From NCBI GenBank assembly GCA_030432255.1, contig JAUIHS010000005.1:143870-207869 (forward strand): DNA of 64,000 nt, in the 5' to 3' direction. How positions within the stretch are numbered: position 1 is the stretch's first letter; the number at the start of each line of letters is the position of its first letter. Below are positions 61,592-64,000 of this stretch, one piece after another. The notes beneath the pieces are model-generated. The model saw nothing but the letters and a program-made list of their open reading frames with translations. It had not been told where the DNA came from and did not search any database. Made by a program: the position numbers and the translations under genes. The stretch comes from Phycisphaerae bacterium. GTDB lineage: Bacteria > Planctomycetota > Phycisphaerae > Phycisphaerales > UBA1924.

Positions 61592-63901
61592 ATGAGTCTG
61601 CTTGGATTCATCCTGACATTGCTGGTTGCCTGCTTCGCCCTGATCTTCATCGTGGTGCCCTTGATGAAGGGCATCGGATGGATGATCGGCAAGGCCTTTC
61701 AGGGCATCGGCTGGCTCATCGCCCACGTCTTTCGCTTCGTGGTCGGCATGATCGGAGATACCCTCCGCATCTTCGGCGCCCTCATCATGTCCATCATCTT
61801 CGTCCCGCTGGTCGTCGTGAACATCGTGATCGGACACTGGTCCGCCGCGGCTCACTTCGGTCGCTGCTTCCAGGACGAGATCAAGGCGATCGGTCACAGC
61901 ATCTACCGCGTCGCGATCGGCCATCCCGCCCGCTTCCTGCTCCTGCACCCCCTCACCGAGGGCCTGGAGCAGCGCCTCCCCCACGCGATGGCGCAGGCCC
62001 CCGGGCGCGATCGCCCCACGCGGGCCACCGGCACATTCCAGGGCTACACCATCGTCGGCTCCCTCAAGGGTGGCGGCTCGGGTGGTCGTCTCTATATCGC
62101 CGAGCCCGATGACATGAAGCTCGCCGCCTTTGCCCGCAACGGTCTGGGCGACGTGGACCAGGTTGTCATCAAGTCCTTCTCACTGAAGGACGGATCGAGC
62201 CTGCCCCAGATCATTCGCGAGAGCCGCGCCCTCGAAGCCGCCAAGAAACTCGGCTTCGTTCTTGAGCATGACCAGACTGCGGATCGTTTCTTCTATGTCA
62301 TGCCGTACGTCCCCGGCGACAACCTGACAACGATCACGCAGCGTCTCCACGTCGAAGCGGGGCCGCAAGGCTTCCGTCACGCACAACTTCACTCCGCGCT
62401 GTCGCTCATCTCAGACCTGCTGGTCACGCTCGACCACTACCACCAGGGCGGCCTGTGGCACAAGGACATCAAGCCGGACAACATCATTGTCGGCCCGGAT
62501 GGACGCGCTCACCTCGTGGACCTCGGTCTCATCACGCCGCTGCGCTCCGCGATGACGCTGACCACGCACGGCACCGAATACTTCCGCGACCCCGAACTCG
62601 TCCGCATGGCCCTCAAGGGCGTCAAGGTGCACGAGGTCGATGGTGTCAAGTTCGACATCTACGGGGCTGGAGCCGTCCTCTACTCCGTCATCGAGAACTC
62701 ATTCCCCGCACACGGTGGCCTGTCGCAGATCGAGAAAAATTGCCCCGAGGCGCTGCGCTGGATCGTGCGTCGTGCCATGGCCGACCTCAACAAGCGCTAC
62801 GCCTCCGCCGCCGAGATGCTTGCCGACCTCCGCGTTGTGGCGCAGGCGGAAGATCCCTTCCTCGTCCGCCCGGCTGACCTGCCCTCCGTCAAGGGCGATC
62901 CCATCGAGCCGGTCGCGACCCCCGCGCCCTTCCCCGGACCCGTCAATGCGGCCCCTCCGCCCGTCACGCCGCGTCTCATTCCCGAGCCGGCAGCCGCCGC
63001 TCAAGTTGCCGCTCCACCAGCTGCCGCACCGCGCCTGCGCGTGCTGAACTGGTTCACAGGCGGCTACCTCGTCGATCCGCAGTCCAACACGCCCTCGTCT
63101 GCCGCACCGGCCGCCGCGGCCCGGGCCGCCGTGCAACCGGTCGCTCACCAGCGCCCCGGCAACTCGCGCCCGGCGCCCCAGCAACTTCGTGAGGCAAGGC
63201 AGCGCGTCCGCTCGGCGCAGAAACGGGCCCGGACCCGGATGCGCGATCGGCGGACCATGCGCCACGCTGCGCCAAGTCGCAGCCGTTACAACAACGGGCC
63301 CAACATCGGCGTTGCAATTGCCGCTGCGGTCTTCCTGGCGTTCGTCGGCGCCATCATCGCACTCTTCGTGGTCCAGTCATCCTCCAGCAACTCGGGATCC
63401 GGGTATGCGATCGTGACGGATGGTCGCCGCATCGAGGTGTCCCCCCTCGTCCGACTCAGCTACAACGAGGCGAAGGATGATGTCATCTCCTACTTCGTCG
63501 ATGAAGAAGATCTCGAGATGGAGATCGAGCACCTCGACGAGATCAGCGCATGCGACATGCAGGGACGCGTCCTTGTCATCAACAAGGGTGAAGCCGACAA
63601 CCAGGCGTTTCGCTGGATGATGAATCGCTTCGCGGCCCTCGGCTACGAGCCCTGGGGCTATGGCAACTCGGAAGCCGAGATCGACCTGCAGGCTCGGGTC
63701 CTTCAGGATGGCATCCGTGGCTATGACATCGATTCACCTGAAGTCGCCGACATGCTGCGCAGCTGGCTTGTCCGCACCGACGCCGACTTCGAGTATGCCC
63801 TGCTCGTGCCTTCGGAAGAGAACGAAGAATGGCGGCTCGTCAGGGGCAGCGGTGTGAGCCGCGACGAGGTCGAGGACCTTGTCATCAACCTCAATCGGTG
63901 A
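61592..63901 (+). CDS. Membrane-associated serine/threonine protein kinase
   Basis: 769 residues. An N-terminal region with hydrophobic helices (FILTLLVACFALIFIVVPL; SIIFVPLVVVNIVIG) precedes the kinase domain (about 150-420). Gly-rich loop GSLKGGGSGGRLYIAE, ATP Lys194 (VVIKSFS), catalytic loop HKDIKPDNIIV with Asp292, and DLG in place of DFG (Asp310), a common bacterial variant. A Pro/Ala-rich linker follows, then a basic stretch (RVRSAQKRARTRMRDRRTMR), a membrane helix (GVAIAAAVFLAFVGAIIALFVVQ), and a C-terminal extracytoplasmic domain of about 160 residues (IEVSPLVRLSYNEAKDDVISYF..) that could sense a signal. Co-oriented with the sigma factor gene. Confidence 0.92.
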   Translation: MSLLGFILTLLVACFALIFIVVPLMKGIGWMIGKAFQGIGWLIAHVFRFVVGMIGDTLRIFGALIMSIIFVPLVVVNIVIGHWSAAAHFGRCFQDEIKAIGHSIYRVAIGHPARFLLLHPLTEGLEQRLPHAMAQAPGRDRPTRATGTFQGYTIVGSLKGGGSGGRLYIAEPDDMKLAAFARNGLGDVDQVVIKSFSLKDGSSLPQIIRESRALEAAKKLGFVLEHDQTADRFFYVMPYVPGDNLTTITQRLHVEAGPQGFRHAQLHSALSLISDLLVTLDHYHQGGLWHKDIKPDNIIVGPDGRAHLVDLGLITPLRSAMTLTTHGTEYFRDPELVRMALKGVKVHEVDGVKFDIYGAGAVLYSVIENSFPAHGGLSQIEKNCPEALRWIVRRAMADLNKRYASAAEMLADLRVVAQAEDPFLVRPADLPSVKGDPIEPVATPAPFPGPVNAAPPPVTPRLIPEPAAAAQVAAPPAAAPRLRVLNWFTGGYLVDPQSNTPSSAAPAAAARAAVQPVAHQRPGNSRPAPQQLREARQRVRSAQKRARTRMRDRRTMRHAAPSRSRYNNGPNIGVAIAAAVFLAFVGAIIALFVVQSSSSNSGSGYAIVTDGRRIEVSPLVRLSYNEAKDDVISYFVDEEDLEMEIEHLDEISACDMQGRVLVINKGEADNQAFRWMMNRFAALGYEPWGYGNSEAEIDLQARVLQDGIRGYDIDSPEVADMLRSWLVRTDADFEYALLVPSEENEEWRLVRGSGVSRDEVEDLVINLNR

Positions 63902-64000
63902 GACCACCGCGCTAGGTCGTGTCTGACGGCTCTCAATTTTCGGCGCATGAACGGGTTGCGCCCCCCCGACTCTTCGGCGATGGTGTCCATTCTATGGAGG
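63902..64000. other. Window edge, no feature recognised
   Basis: 99 bases after the kinase gene. A GGAGG at the last five bases could be a ribosome site of a gene beyond the window. I see nothing else. Confidence 0.3.

Overview
The window is high-GC chromosomal DNA, most consistent with a planctomycete of the class Phycisphaerae. This is an inference, and no rRNA is present to confirm it. The signs are four exported proteins ending in a dockerin-like tail with the pattern D-x-D-x-x-G-x-V-x-F-x-D-L-N-x-x-L-x-x-W, several exported proteins ending in a PEP-CTERM-like tail (PxP, hydrophobic helix, RRRR), an LpxC-FabZ fusion inside an outer-membrane lipid A cluster, an AroD-AroE fusion and a very large SecA. 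Genes are densely packed, with many ATGA, TGATG or TAATG stop/start overlaps. I see no insertion sequence, prophage or CRISPR array.

Layout. 1-4.7 kb: 3' part of a CNT nucleoside transporter (+), RtcB (-), and an ECF sigma / anti-sigma / exported-protein operon (-). 5.1-10.5 kb: secreted subtilase with dockerin tail, metK and a LEA-type lipoprotein (all +). 10.5-14.6 kb: two coupled exported proteins (-), one with a Vps62-like region. 14.9-18.1 kb: two PEP-CTERM proteins and an SDR/DUF2867 protein. 18.2-21.0 kb: a receiver-like protein, then groES, a 69-residue ORF and groEL (-). 21.3-24.3 kb: a 999-residue repeat protein with dockerin tail and two LacI-type palindromes upstream. 24.6-28.1 kb: arfB, a beta-barrel protein, rsmD, a small membrane protein and two tandem PEP-CTERM paralogues. 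28.4-32.2 kb: skp-lpxD-lpxC/fabZ-lpxA (-). 32.4-35.9 kb: sucD, a P-loop/deoxyribosyltransferase-like fusion and a DUF3592 protein. 36.0-39.7 kb: PEP-CTERM remnant, 7TMR-HD phosphodiesterase and phoH (-). 39.7-45.9 kb: small lipoprotein, serA, two dockerin proteins, a helical exported protein and lysS. 46-52 kb: tRNA-Leu(UAG), an ABC ATPase, a small DNA-binding-like protein, bamA, a small membrane protein, birA and a small exported protein just upstream of secA. 52.1-59.4 kb: secA, aroDE, a small membrane protein and a YhiN/HI0933-type flavoprotein. 59.5-64 kb: coiled-coil membrane protein, sigma-70-family factor and a membrane Ser/Thr kinase.

How the genes work together. Envelope biogenesis dominates: lipid A synthesis (lpxA, lpxC, lpxD), a Skp-like chaperone, BamA, SecA, and many Sec exported proteins with one of two recurring C-terminal tails. 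Two regulatory modules (ECF sigma/anti-sigma; sigma/Ser-Thr kinase) and a probable c-di-AMP phosphodiesterase suggest envelope sensing. The rest is housekeeping.

The observations I rate most worth checking are the candidate SecM-like leader peptide in front of secA, the LacI-type operators controlling the 999-residue protein, the small ORF between groES and groEL, the flavoprotein gene with no ATG/GTG/TTG start, and the PEP-CTERM gene remnant where ybeY would usually follow the phoH/7TMR-HD pair.
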